A DNA stretch of 64,000 bases from Hesseltinella vesiculosa. Lineage: Eukaryota > Mucoromycota > Mucoromycetes > Mucorales > Cunninghamellaceae. The notes beneath the pieces are model-generated. The model had not been told where the DNA came from. It saw nothing but the letters and a program-made list of their open reading frames with translations, and did not search any database. The position numbers and the translations under genes were made by a program. Positions 43,866 to 56,796 of the stretch are shown here, in pieces; position 1 is the first letter of the stretch, and each line of letters starts with the position of its first letter. The DNA lies in the NCBI GenBank assembly GCA_002104935.1, contig MCGT01000029.1:124001-188000 (forward strand), read 5' to 3'.

Positions 43866-44559
43866 CTACTTTTGGTAAGTGCAAAAAAAAAAGGATGCAA
43901 CTTTTCCATCGGATAATTTGCTATCGCCATGCTGGTAGGTGAAGACGGTATATGGCAATTGGCGGGGCCCGTTCAATGAGGAGGCGCGTGATGTCAAATA
44001 AGCTGTCTTCTTGTCAAATTTGGTGCGAACTTGCCTGTGTTGCCCAACTACGTCGTGGTCGTCAATGAATTCTGTGGCATCATTTGTAAGCAACATTGCG
44101 TCCTCCCACACTTGCTAGTCTACCAAAATCATACAAGATTTTGCATCAGTATGATGGAGTAGGAAGCATAGCGTGTTTGCACCACCGTCGACGTCGATCT
44201 TTGGCTGATCAATGCGGATGCTACTCGTGACAAGGGCGGTAATCGACTTCGAGCCAAATTCCAGCTTGGTGACAACTTGTCCACCTTCGAGTTGGCTAAT
44301 GGTTGTAGCTCAGAAGTGTTTGTATCGTGTGTTTGTTGAAGGAGGATTGGAGGTAGCGTGAGGTAGTGGGATATTGTTGGCAACGATTTCGCAATGGACG
44401 TCGACATTACGATCCCTTGCGTAAACTTCAACACTGTTCACTAGCAAAGCTTGATCCTTGGCTGGATTGACAAGGATGTACCCTGAAAGCGCCTTGGCTG
44501 CAACATATCTGTATTGGGGAAACAGGAGCACACTTTTTCATCCGATTCCAGTTCTCTCG
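43866..44559 (-). other. Unassigned decayed coding-like stretch
   Basis: Several minus-strand frames look protein-like but are broken by stops. One reads VNSVEVYARDRNVDVHCEIV and, after a stop, continues ISQLEGGQVVTKLEFGSKSI and TALVTSSIRID. The latter vaguely recalls TOBE/Mop-type ligand-binding repeats. No complete gene can be built. It may be a separate relic or the 3' part of the recombinase relic next to it. Confidence 0.25.
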
Positions 44560-45026
44560 TCATGTAAAATCCGGAAATGGTCCATTTTGGTGGTGAAATC
44601 TTGCAAAAAAATAAGCGCGAGACCACCCACCGAGCACAGAATCTCGATGCCGCAAAGATGATCCATATTCGATTTTCCCATGTTGGTCGTTCTTTCCAAA
44701 ATGCATCGTAGCTACCAAAGCCATGCATTCGGTCATGCCATGATCCTCGACAATCGTAGCAAATAAGTCTGCAAACTGGCGCTGGCAAGTTCACCATCTG
44801 TAAAGCCTTTGTCACGGCACCATTGCTAATAAGAAAATGCATTGCTAACTACAATGAAGTGGAAGAATGCAGAAATAATACTTACAACCCATTCCTTTTG
44901 TTTAGCTTCGTATGATTTGGTCGTATTCACGGGTCGTTGATCAATACTTTGAGCCAGGACCATTTGACTCGCATGGTGCATATCTGAGTTATTGTCAAGC
45001 ACACGTTGGAGGCGATCATTATTCAC
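44560..45026 (-). pseudogene. Crypton-like (Ndc10/tyrosine-recombinase) relic
   Basis: The first part (45026-44886) encodes an N-terminal helical segment ending NTTKSYEAKQKEWV and splices in phase 0 to QWCRDKGFTDGEL (from 44825). The same exon then continues, in another frame, as ADLFATIVEDHGMTECMALV, TMHFGKNDQHGKIEYG, SLRHRD and FARFHHQNGPFPDF. Both blocks resemble Ndc10-like/Crypton proteins of early-diverging fungi, but they normally lie ~150-200 residues apart. The copy thus has an internal deletion plus frame shift. The catalytic C-terminal R-H-R-Y part is not seen. Confidence 0.55.
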
Positions 45027-45438
45027 AGTGGATCACTGAGCAGGGGCTTTTCCTTTTTGATTATTCATAGTGAGTGATTGGTGAATGGTATGGTTAGATG
45101 TTGTTCATCAAGACACAAGAAAGAGGTTGAAAAAAAAAAATAAAAAAACTCACACGCCACGTTTCTATTGAAACTGCGCCGCATTATTACTGCCAAAACA
45201 TTGATTCAGACTTCCAGTTTCCACCTCAGTCTCACCAAGTATTTTTGAGACTCAGATGACTCTCAGGCTTCAGACACTGTCTTTTTTGCACTGTTCCCGA
45301 CTTTTTATGGAAAAATCAGCATCGGAGTTGCTGGTCACCATGCAAATGATGCCAAAGTGAATTGCTCATGGTTCCAAGGTGAATGCAGTACCTACGTGCG
45401 AAGGTTAAATACGGTCTTCCGTTTTGTTTCTTAGCAAT

Positions 45439-45480
45439 GATTTTGGCGCAGCGCCATTTTGCAATTCTATGCTTATTCTT
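45439..45480 (+). repeat. Dispersed repeat, copy B, left part
   Basis: TTTTGGCGCAGCGCCATTTT followed by GCAATTCTATGCTTATTCTT corresponds to the left end of copy A at 43345. The match stops where LINE sequence begins, and the rest of the repeat resumes at 46811. Confidence 0.6.
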
Positions 45481-46810
45481 TTGTTTTATTGCCGGTGCTC
45501 TTCATCCCACGGCTATGACCACTGGACTCCAGGCCCCCTGGTTGGCATCTCTTCTCGATCCTGTGCTTACGCCATTCACCCCGTTTGAGCGTGTAATTCG
45601 ATGGTGCCTCATGGCTCATACCCAAACACCACATTACCTCATGGCTCTGCTGTGCCCCCTGACTCGACGTGGACTGCTGGTTGCTGACAATGAAGAGTTA
45701 TGTCTCTGGCCATTGCTCTTTGCTGTGGACACCATCCCCCGCCACTGGTCTATGTGCCCTCTCCCGCCTTCTGTCCTGACATCCCTTCCTCTGTCCTATG
45801 CTTGGAACTTTGTGAGGGATGCCCCAACTGATCTTGCCTCTGCGGCCAAAGCCCTAGGCCATGTCCCCATTTCACAAGCTTGTCGCATTGTTGCCACACC
45901 ACAATCGATCCGCCTCAGCTTGCCACCACAGCGCTCTCCCACCCACTCTATCATGGAATGACTTGGTTCCTTGGTATGGCCCCCCACCACGCTTAGCCAA
46001 TCCCCAGTTCCTCGCGCTTTGCTCTCCCTACCACTCCTTCATCGACTTGTCCCTCCCTCCCCCTCCACAAGATCAGGAAGATGGATTCATGATCTTGCTT
46101 TCCGTGCTGGACCCTGAGCTTCGGAAAAAAAAAGATCTCATCCCGCAGGCTACGAGCCTTCTTCTCGTCACCACCATCAGGCTGCCGATCTCCTTTGGCT
46201 GTAGTCTGGACCAAGTCTCAATGGCAGATGTTCTGACGCATCCCTTTACACCAGGCCTCTCGAATAGTTCTTTTTCGCTTCCTGCGATCGACCCTCGCCA
46301 CCTCCTCCAGACTTTTCAACCGGCACCCCCACACGACCACGTCTCCCGCCGGAGCATCTGCTCTGCCTCAGATCCCCAGCCCACTGAGGATGACATCCAC
46401 CTCCTATTTGCCTGCCCATTCAAATTCACTACTCGGAAGGAAGCATGGCCCCGGGCGTTTTCCTCTCCTCCCACGACTTCCCCCGCTGATCTGACTAACT
46501 GCTGGGCGCAACAGGATTGGCCGCACCCATCCTCACACCTAGAGCTCGTCCCCCCGTCATTACTCTTCAGCTCCTTTATCCTGGGCATCTGGCGTGCACA
46601 TTGGGACATTGTCTACCGGCAAGTCCCATTTACCGCGTCCCTAGCGTCTGCCCGGATAACCAAGATTATCGACGCCCTCCAAGCTGAAACTGCACTTGCC
46701 CTGATAGGCTAGAGAAACCATCCCTCCTTCCCTCCTCGACCAAAGTGTACCGCCTCTATTGGCCTATCCTCTAGCCCCGCCACGATAGGTTACAAAAAAA
46801 AAAAAAAAAA
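45481..46810 (+). mobile_element. 5'-truncated LINE (non-LTR retrotransposon) relic
   Basis: An open stretch to 45961 continues after a frame change as another to 46712. The downstream part contains a C...ED.IHLLFACPFKF pattern resembling the C-terminal zinc-knuckle region of LINE reverse transcriptases (Cys residues followed by ED-HLL--CP). The stop at 46710 is followed by a short 3' UTR and a 17-nt poly(A) (46794-46810), the expected LINE 3' end. The reverse transcriptase core is absent, so this is a dead-on-arrival copy. GC content is clearly higher than in the flanks. Confidence 0.6.
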
Positions 46811-47040
46811 ACTTCTGTTTTTATTTGAATGCTGCTTCCTTTTAAGTTGATGATGACATCCCTTTCTCGGTAACCCATACTTCTGAGTGGGCCATATTTA
46901 AGAACTGCATGGTAAATGTGTGACCATGAGTTCCAATAGCTAGGAACTTGTGTTGCTTGGCGGCGTGAGAGGGAGAGTCTTTTTTCCTCCCGCCGTTTCA
47001 CCATTTTTTTTCTTTTCCTCTATTTTTTTTCCACTTCTGT
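46811..47040 (+). repeat. Dispersed repeat, copy B, right part
   Basis: It resumes directly after the LINE poly(A): TTTGAATGCTGCTTCC, GACATCCCTTTCTC, GAGTGGGCCATATTTAAGAA, CTAGGAACTTGTGTTGCT and TGGCGGCGTGAGAG, in the same order as copy A (43345-43600). Confidence 0.7.
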
Positions 47041-47061
47041 AATTTTGTTGCTATTATACCA

Positions 47062-50000
47062 ATGTTATTGGCGCAGGTTTGTGCAGGCCAATCCAATGAC
47101 TTTGCACATTGCATTCATGTGTTTATCTGCAATGGAGAACGATATGTGGTAAGTTAATTGGATGGGGTTCTTTTTTAGAAAACATATCTCCACGTCTCCC
47201 CTTTTTATCGCACCGCCCCTTGCTCCTCGTGATTGATGCATCTCTTGAATAGGCGTATGCATCCGGTAACAAAGTTGTCATTTATACCGATACCAACATC
47301 TACATCCAAACGATGGTGATGCAAGAACGCGCTGCCAACTACCTTGTTACCGCAATCACTAGCCATTGCGAAACCAGGCAGGTAAGAAAACTGAAATAGC
47401 GTGCGGTCACGTACGCTGACTACTCGTTTTTATGTTTTGTATTCTAGCTTGCAATTGCATATGGCTGTTTTGTTGAATTCTTCAAGTTTGTGCCTGATAT
47501 ACAGAGCGTAAGCCGTGGAGAAAAGAGGAAACGTGTCGGGGGGAGGGGGGTTCATGCTCATGGGGTTTTTTTTTGAACTCAGTGGGTTACCATCGATGCT
47601 CTGACTCTACCCAAACAAGTGTATTGCTTAGATTGGAACGCTGAAGGTAATTCTAAACAACTGACAGTCGAAAGCAACGGCATGAATGTCAACGATTTCC
47701 GTTATTTGCTTGTAGGGCTGCTTGTGATTGCTGGCGAAACCTTCATGGTGTGGCATCAGATGGACTCAAAATGGCAAGAGCTGTGGTCCATGCTGCCTCC
47801 CAACCCTATCATCCAAGCTCAGTTTTCTTCCAATGGGATGATTGCCACCATTGGAAAGTCGGATCGCCTTGTCACTCTGTGGCATCGCACGCAAGGTAAA
47901 ATCACAAACCAAACTCATTTGTGCCGCTCTACTCACTCCTTCAATTGTCAGATGAAAATCCAAGATACGACTTTATCTTTTTAACTCATCCACGAGAGGT
48001 GTCTATGTTTACTTGGAAGCAACTCCCCAGCGGCAGCAAGCAAGTAACCCTGTTCACCTTTGCTATTTCTAACCTTTTTTTTTATATATAGCGCTGAAGA
48101 CTGCACCTTGTTCACCATGAGCCACGATGGCGTCGGCCGATTTTGGAGCCCCATGGATCTACAGCAACCCCACCAGCTTTATCTCTGTGCTGTCATTGAC
48201 CCCAGCCAATCGCTCTTGACGGCAGACTCCTCCACGGTATCACCTAGCTCCAGCTCGGATCAGATTAGCCATCAGCGTCACCAGAACCATGACCACCACC
48301 AAGATGAATTCTCGCCAATTCATTACATCGGATGTGACGAGTTACGAGCCGCCATGCATGTCCACCATCTCCGACAGCAAAGTGCAAAGCAATCCTTGGC
48401 CTTGGATCAGCAGCTCAACAAAGTCAAGGAACTTATCCGCGATACCCCTGATCTGCTCTTTCGACTGCAGCCAGATGGTTCCATCATCTTTTGGGGAGTC
48501 CAGGTAAACTACCTCTGAAAGAAAAAGAGGACGGTTAGGCTCACGCGCGTTTTTTCTACTTTGGCTAGTATTTAAACACCTGGCCTAGAAGGATACCTCG
48601 GACCTTTGTGATGTTACGAATCGACCAAGCTATTTCACCCATCGATCGAACATTTTTCCTCCAACACGTACACATCGTCCATGATTATGCCCATGTCCAA
48701 TCCATGTGTAAGATAATGGCACAGACCTGCCTTCCGGCTATGCAGTAATTTATGCCCGTCCTTTTTTCCTCTCCTCGCTTTGAAAACATAGCTACTGTCA
48801 AACCGGTGGAATTGTCCTTGATTGCTCGAAATCCGCATGGCGAACTCCGCTGTTATGGACTGAACCTGATCGATTTTTTGGACTCGACCCCTTTTGAACC
48901 GCTGCTGCGCTTGAAATTCACATGGGTCGGCCATCAACAACCAATTACCGCCATCCACCAGTCATCAAGCAACCGCCTGTGCACAATGAGCCTTGGTGGC
49001 CAAACGAATGTCTGGTCGTACGATGTAGGCAAGGTATTCTCGCCAAACGTAGATGACATGTAGCAAATTCCCCGCTTAACATACTTATTCAACCTGTAGA
49101 CAACCGGCCAGCTGACAACGCAGCTCCTATTGGACAGCTCGACCCATCTGCCCACTGCTAAATTCTCTATCCCCATTGATAATGGTAAATGTGAAAGCAG
49201 GGAAATGATGTCAAGAAAATATTGAGAGAGAAAAGGGCAACTTGCTGACGACTTTTTTTTTTTTTTTTTTTTTTGCTGATGACTTTATGTCTACCATCAG
49301 GTCGATTGCTAGCAGTATACGATGGGACGCAAGTTCTTGTGTATTCATTTGATTCCTTGGATTGCCATTTGCACCGCCATGTGCACTGCCCCAATTATGA
49401 CCCGTCCTTCCCACTATCGTCTTTGCATGTACGATCAGCCAGCGACAGCCGCCATTCATCGGGAACTCAGATGCTGACGCTCTTTGGCGTGTCGCAATCC
49501 ACCAGCAGAATCTTCTCGTGGCAGATAGAACAAACTCAGCCGGACCGACAGCCCTCTATTGTTTTTCGCGGATGCCAAGCCCTTGATTGGCCAGCTGAGC
49601 CCAATCTTGTCATCCTGAACGACCGCTGGGTTGGAAGCACAGCAGCCATGCTTCTTTATGATCTGGCGGTGACACACAGCAAAGCGATGGCCTTGGCCGT
49701 TGTCATTGGCTCATCAGTATACATGTACGGCATCCAATTTGAATATGACCAGGAAAATGATATCAAATGGGAAGAGCTTTATCATATCGACACATCATTA
49801 CAACACATTCACCTGACGCGGTGCATCAACAACATCATGGCTATAGGTATTGGCGTAACAAAAGCGAAAGCCCATGGACCATTTTCTTATTTATTTTTAT
49901 AGCTTCACAGGAAAACCAAATTCACACTCTCTCTCTTTGGATGGATATTCGCACAGACATGCCAGCCAGCCTTGTCTTCTCCATAGATTTGACGCAAGTT

Positions 50001-53000
50001 GCCTTATTTTATAAATGCGTCTGAAAACTTACCTCTTCTATCGCAAAAAAAAAAAAAAAATATAGCGAACCGATTCAAGACCTTGCATGGTACATGTCCT
50101 CGGATGCTCAGTTGTTTTTAGCTGTGGCACTTCCATCCAAAGTCGTCATTTTTGGCCAGGAACGCGCGTCTGATGTGGCCGTTGACATGGATGCTTGGTG
50201 TGTTTACACCGAAATCTTGCTCAGGTAAATCTGGGAAAGAGGGGCAAGAATGACATCGATTTAACACTCACCTTTTGTCGTTTTCCCAGACACGAAGAGC
50301 CAATCTCAGGTGTTGCTTGGGTTGAGAATGGTGTCTTAGTCCTCACCACTGGCAATCAAGTGCGATGTTACACGAAATGGCTGACCGAGCTGGACACGCC
50401 TGTGGATGAAGCAACTAGCCTGTTTGATTTGTCTTACTCGATTAATGGCGCTCTGCCACTGTATCACCCGAGATATCTGCTCCATTATCTGCTCTGGGGC
50501 AAACTGGATCTGGTCAACCATGTCCTACTGTCTGTTTACCAAGCCTTGAAATTAGCCGATGATTTGGACTTGGGATCTGATGGTCATCTGAATGACATCG
50601 CGCCTCCCTGCTCCTTGTCCACCGTGCTGGAAATTCAAAAGGTAAAAAAAATAATATGCTTTGAAGCGTCTCGCTCCTAACGTACATCTTTTTTTTATCT
50701 CAGAGTCACAGCAAGAAGTCAAAGAAGCAGCAGAGTTATGATGCTCTGTTTGACGATGGGATGCAAAGGTAGATATATATTTATAAAAAGCGAAAAAAAT
50801 GAATGCGTGGCCTCATGCAATCTTTTTGTTTTTCGCTAGCAGTCTTGACCAAGAAGACCCTTCACGCCCATTGACTTCCCAGGAGGCCAAGAAATGCAAA
50901 GACTTTCTCAAGGATCGACAGTTGACCGGCCTGTCTGATCAAGACCAAATGCAGTTGATTGCCATGATCGACACATATGTTGAGGTAAAAAAAAATTGCC
51001 CCGCTCCTCTCACGCCTACTCGACTGCCGAGCATACTAACCCTTCTGGCTTGTTTTTTCCTCCAGATATCAAAGCAAGGCGAATCATTGGACGAAAACGG
51101 TGCAAGGTTTACGGCTTTGCTTGAAAATCACTTTCATTTGAATCAAATGCTACCCGATGGCCAGCGCCAATGCGATCTATCCTCCCGTGATATAACCTAT
51201 GCACTTCACAGCAACTCTCAGGTATTTTCTAAAAAAAAAAAAAAAAAACAATCCTCCTCACTTTTTTCTTGACACGCTAGGATACACTGTTGGAACAATG
51301 TCTACGCCTCTACGACGGCAAGTTGCTATGGCCTGATGCACGTTCTTTAGGCTTGTTCTTATGGCTTCGTAAATCGGATGTTGTTGTAAGCACAAAGAAA
51401 ATGCAATGGGGTTCCCGCTCAATCCCTCCCTCCCCTCACCATGATGATAGGTATATCAAATGGAAGCCATTGCACGGAACACCTATCTATCCAAACAAGA
51501 GGATAAGAACCCAGTAGACTGCACCCTATTTTACTTGGCACTTCGGAAAAAGAACCTACTGCAAAGCCTCTGGCGCACGGCTCATGGCCACAACGAACAA
51601 CGCGTAATGATGTCTTTTTTGGCCAACGATTTCAGCGAACAAAGATGGCAGCGTGCTGCAGCCAAGAACGCGTTTGTTTTGTTAGGCAAACAGCGGTTTG
51701 GTAAGACAGCTGAAAAAGTAAAATGGGGTCATGTAGTTTAAATCTTTCACTTTCTACATTTAGAATATGCTGCCGCTTTTTTCCTGCTTGCCGACAAACT
51801 CAAAGACTGTGTGAATGTCATTCTTAAGCACCTGAAAGATTACCAGCTTGCCATTGCCGTGTGCCGCGTTTATGAAGGTAAAAGGGATTGAAAGGAAAAA
51901 ATGGCTAACAGCAGTCTCATTTTGATTTGACTCGGGTGAAATAGGTGACCAATGCCCGCTGATCAAGGAAATCATCCAAAAGCACATGCTTCCTGCGGCT
52001 AAAGAAACAAAGGACCGTTGGCTGCTGACGATCGCATACTGGCTGCTTGGCCAGTATTCTGATGCAATCCGTTCGATGATTGTGCCATTCGCCCAAATCG
52101 AATCGGCAGCAGCATCCGATGCAGCTGCGATGGTCAATGACCCCACTCTTTTCATTCTGTATCAGTACGTTAAAGTTGACAACGCGCAAAGCCACCAAGA
52201 CCTCAACATCAGTCCTGAACTGGAATACCTGTTTACCCTGCAAGTAACTCGTTCTTACGAACGCCTTGGCTGCCCTTTGCTCGCACTTCACATCTTGACA
52301 CGCTACCCAGCGATCCGGCCAATACCTCCTGTTGCGGCCATTTCGCCAGCTTCTGACGATGGCCAGTTCCTTCAAGCGGCTGCTACTGAGTCCAGCGATA
52401 TATTTGCCCCACGAGACGACCAGACAGCTGTTCACCGAGCCGCCGACCTCTTCGCTAGCGACGACGACGACAACAACCAACCAGCTCCGGTGGACGATAT
52501 CTTTGCTGATATGCCATCTACCAAGATGGATCGCGCTGCCGATTTGTTTGCCTCGGATTATGACGATAGCCCACAGCAACAAGCTGACATATTTGCTGAC
52601 ATGCCCGCCGCAACGCCATCGTCTTTGTCAGACCTCTCAGACGGCGACGACCAATCGAAATTCAGCGACGATCCAATGGATAAACTTGAAATGAACATCA
52701 GTAACGCTGATGAGGATCTTTCCAGTTACAAGGCCCTCTTGGTGATCCGCATGCTGCAGGTAAGAGAGAAAAAGAAGAACGAGAGCCGTTTTTAAACTTT
52801 TTCTTGCAGATGATTTTCCACAGTGTAGCCACGAATCAACAGTCCCGGTCCTTTGACCTGCACGTCCGAGACCAATACTTGAAAAATCGACAAGCACTCT
52901 TTGAAACTGGCGAATCCCTGAACATTCCAACACACTTATTTTCGACATTGTTAATGGAAAAGACGATTGAAGCAGACACTTTCCCTATGTACATGGATAT

Positions 53001-56000
53001 ACTTGAACAACACAAGGCCCCGAGTGATGTGGATGTCAAGCAGTTCCTGGTGTCCTTCCAGCTTGGGTGTTGCCAAGTATTTGAAGCGTTGCTCACGCCC
53101 GACTCCGCATTAGACTATTCGGCACTGGCCTTTTTTGAACGATGGATCATGTAATTTTCTAATGCTCCTCTTGTTTTTTGTTGGCTACTAACCCTTTTTT
53201 TTTCACAGCGACATGATGCGGACGTTCACAGCCTGGAACACTGCTATCAGGCAAATCCTCCCTCATATGTATAACCAACGCCAAACATTCAAGCTGTGCC
53301 TTGCCGCCTATGTTGGTTACCTGGTTGTGACGACCAAGCAACGGCATTACGAGAAGTCGTGGGTGCTTCTGTGTCATATTTCGAGGTTTATGGAGCACAT
53401 TCTTGAAGACGATCCTGTGCCAGTCATTGCATCCGTGTTTCAAGAAATCCTCAACAACGAAGCCAAGCTGGTAAGCAACAAGTCAAAAATTAGAATCGAG
53501 CTTTTTTCATTTACCCCTTTTTTTCAGGTGGAAATGGAGACCGAGGATTTCGAAAGCTTCTCAGACGACAGCTTGTTTGGGTTTGACCTGAATGAAGAGC
53601 AATACAAACCCAAGGAAGAATACAAGGATACGTCGGCAGGTGCAGTTGTCTTGGAAGCTGCCACCCTGAACTTTGTCTTGGACATGCTGGAGTTTGGACT
53701 GCATCATGGGTGCAACGAGCAGTCAGGTAAGTTTGAACACTCGCATTCACTGTGTTTAACTTGAGCTCATTTCTAGATGCTCTTGTTGATTTTGTGTGGA
53801 CGTCTCTGTTGGACCCCCTTGCTTACCGTGTCCACATCTTGCATGAGCACATTGACGTGCAATTGGATCATGACCCGAATCGAAGCAAGTGCAGCACCCC
53901 ATCTCTACTCATTCTGCAAGTGCCTCGACTGACGTGATTTTCTTTGCGCGCATTTTCTAGGCAGTGTGCTGAAGCAATTTAAAACGCTGAGACAAAAAAA
54001 ATATTGGCACTCTTTGAAAACACTTGCCCCTGTATCTGATTTGCTTCCCTTTGTCCACTTTACGGTAATGAAAGGAACGTGCAGCTCCAATTGCTTATTA
54101 TTATTATTATTATTATTTTGCTTATGTTCTGTCACTAGCCTCCTGAAGTCAATGTTTTATCCGACGGCGCGCACCACCCTCACACAAGTATCGTTTACAA
54201 CCCTGGCACCACAATCCATGCATTTTGTATGAACAACAAATCTCCGGCGACTGGACACAAGGCAGGGGATTTGTTCGCCGTGTGCACGAAAAATGAGATT
54301 CAAGAAATCGATGTCACCAAGTCCCAACGATTTGTACCTGTAATGATCACCAAGAGGGAAATATGCGGAGTCTGACTGGCCACTCGGCACCTACGATTGG
54401 TTTTTTTTTTTCCCTCTAGCATCTCGTACGACCTGGCTCTAGCTCCTCCCGAGAATGGCCACACCATGACATCCTAGATAGCTATCCTGACACGGAGGAA
54501 GAATTGGAAACGATGTCTTCCGACGTCGATCTAGACGTTCCTGGGACAGCTGAGCATCATGGTGGTCATGGCTTACATCATGGGGTGAAATCGCCTGCTA
54601 ACAACGTTCGCCGCGGGCTCCACCATCAAGTCCCCTCATCTAGTCGGTCAAGCGGCGTGACAACGCCGGTATCCAATCGGTATCTGCAACCTGAAGATCG
54701 CCATCAACATGGGAGCCATGACAACCTGCATGAGTCAATCAAGCGTTCCCTTGGGATTGGTAAGTGGTTGGAGAGCTGAAACGCGTGAGTGACATAGCTT
54801 CAACAAAACTTATATCTTGAACGCAGTAGGTAGAGACGAAGGCACACGCTCGCCAACGGGAACCAGTTCTGTTGGATCCACCGTTGAGCAGAATGAACGC
54901 ATGGTAAGCAAAAAAAAAAAAAAGAAAACTTGTACGGTGAACGTGAAGCTCATCGGCCATTTTGATTTTACCCCTAAAGATTACACTGAGAAGACATGTC
55001 ACAGCCACCTGTGCTGAAACACATCCTCAATACCCATTTTGTACGCTTGCAAGATCAGAATCAGCTTCAAACTAAGCCGCTTTTTTTTCATTCCCAGATA
55101 TCACCGGATGCGATGTTGTCAGTGACGGACCCAGTGCTATCTTGTGGCAGTTTGGCCAAGATCGTGAAATCGCAAATTACTATGGTTGCCATGGCAAGGT
55201 GACTCGGATTCATTTTGATCCTTACGGGCAGAAATTTGGTGCCGGTGATGCTTCAGGGTCTCTATGCCTGTGGAAATTCGATGCCCATATCCAATCCCAT
55301 CGGCCTTATTATGCAAGTAGCCATACAGAAAAACCATTGCCAAGCGTTCTCATCTGTTTTTTTTTACCTTGGTAGTCCATGGCATGCCATTCTAAAGCTA
55401 CCCGTGACTTTACGTTTTTGAATGCAAGCAGCCTGCTGGCAACGGTGGGTACTTCCCAGGCGATGTCTCGCAAGTAAGTTTACTGCTGTGAACATGGTCG
55501 ATGCCCATTTTTTCTTTTTTTTCCTGCTGACTTTTTATAAAATATAGGCGTGACCATCTCTGTATCTGGGACACCCTCCTACCTCCATCCTCCTCCATGG
55601 TTTGCTGTATGTGCACCAGCTCGGTGACGTTTTTTCGTGTGTGCGTTTCAACTTCTTACTCATTTTTTTTTCTCGCCTGCTAGCTTTACCGGGCCATGAC
55701 AATGGGGCATATGCTGTTACTTTTGATGGTGACCATTTACTCTTTTCAGGTGGCAAGCGCGGTGAAATCCTCGTCTCCGACACCCGACAACGATCCACCA
55801 TGCATGCATTCGCAGCCCACTCAACTCGCATTCGCTCTATCTATATGGATAAGGACAATCAAACCTTGATCACAGGATCTGTTGATGGCGAGTTGAAGGT
55901 AGTTTTTGAGCAAGAGATAAAAAAAAACTGGCTAAAGTTCCAATTTGCCTTTCTTCGATAGATCTGGGATGCAAAGACCTACAAGCTGCAGCAGACCTTT

Positions 56001-56209
56001 GACTTGCAACCCCGCAATCGATTCCTGGCGCCAAGTTTCAAGAGCATACCTGTAAGAAATTCACCAGCGGCATTTTTTATACTGTGGGATGGCTGCCAAT
56101 TAACACAAACTCTTCTCAGCTCAAAGCATTTGGCGTCACTCAAATTATTCAAGTGGACAGCAACATTTACACCTCTGGACCTGGCGGGATTATCCGATGC
56201 ATTCTGTAG
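47062..56209 (+). CDS. RAV1: Rav1/DMXL (rabconnectin-3) homologue, RAVE complex
   Basis: Rav1, with Skp1 and a Rav2/Rogdi-type subunit, reassembles V1 onto Vo of the vacuolar ATPase; animal DMXL proteins do the same. More than 25 exons run from ATG 47062 (exon 1 to 47148, then AYASGNKVVIYTD) to TAG 56207-56209. An N-terminal double propeller comes first (WHQMDSKWQELWSMLPPNPI, CTLFTMSHDGVGRFWSPMDL, LFRLQPDGSIIFWGVQ). The helical Rav1p_C domain follows at 51.3-51.95 kb (DARSLGLFLWLRKSDVV, YLSKQEDKNPVDCTLFYLAL, ANDFSEQRWQRAAAKNAFVL, YQLAIAVCRVYEGDQCPL). Acidic repeats come next (ADLFASD, DDIFADMP). A last WD40 block ends the protein (YPFYITGCDVVSDGPSAILW, CHGKVTRIHFDPYGQKFG, KRDHLCIWDTLLPPSSSM, LLFSGGKRGEI, ITGSVDGELKIWD). 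Size is on the order of 2,000 residues. Confidence 0.92.
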
Positions 56210-56796
56210 ACCAAAACGTCTGAATAAACGCATGCCAGCCTGTGCGCATGATTGTGGAGTTAGACAACCTGTGCAGAGTCTGCGGCGATCGATTTTTATT
56301 TTTTTTTTTTTTTTTTGTGGAGATGCACAGTCATCACTGCCACAAGGTTGGCTTGGCAACTTCCACCGATCGGTCTGATAATTTCAGCATCATAAGACTC
56401 TGTCATTTGCTTCACCCATGCCAATTTGCACTTGGATTCATTCGGGCAAAAGTACTGAGCATCAACAATGTATTTTATTCAAATTGGCTGGTCCCTCAGC
56501 CTATTTGGCCAAACCCATGAGAGAATCGACAGATACTGTAGCATCACAGAAATTTCAATTGTCGTATCAAGGACTTCAAGCATGGCCAGGCAGGGGGTGT
56601 AAGATTCCGAACGTGCCACCCACAACGCCTGACAGACATGTGTCATTTTAAGCATGAACACGTCTTTTGCTATCTGTGGCCGAATTTAGGGAACTGTCAC
56701 GATAGAAGATGCCACGTCCCCAATAGGACAGGTGGTAAATATGATACAATGGCTCCTTTTTTTTTTCCATGGCAAGGAGCACTTTTTATTTGCTAT
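56210..56796. other. Convergent spacer between RAV1 and OXR1-like genes
   Basis: A 587-bp 3'-to-3' spacer. It has a T18 tract at about 56297-56316 and an inverted pair GGCTCCTT/AAGGAGC around a T run at 56750-56780, which could act in 3'-end formation of either gene. No coding signal was seen. Confidence 0.4.

Noticed and set aside
45383..45500. Start of the LINE ORF as an independent gene at 45383
   Set aside because: The first ~40 codons overlap the dispersed repeat and look non-coding; the frame changes downstream and the block ends in poly(A), so a LINE relic fits better.
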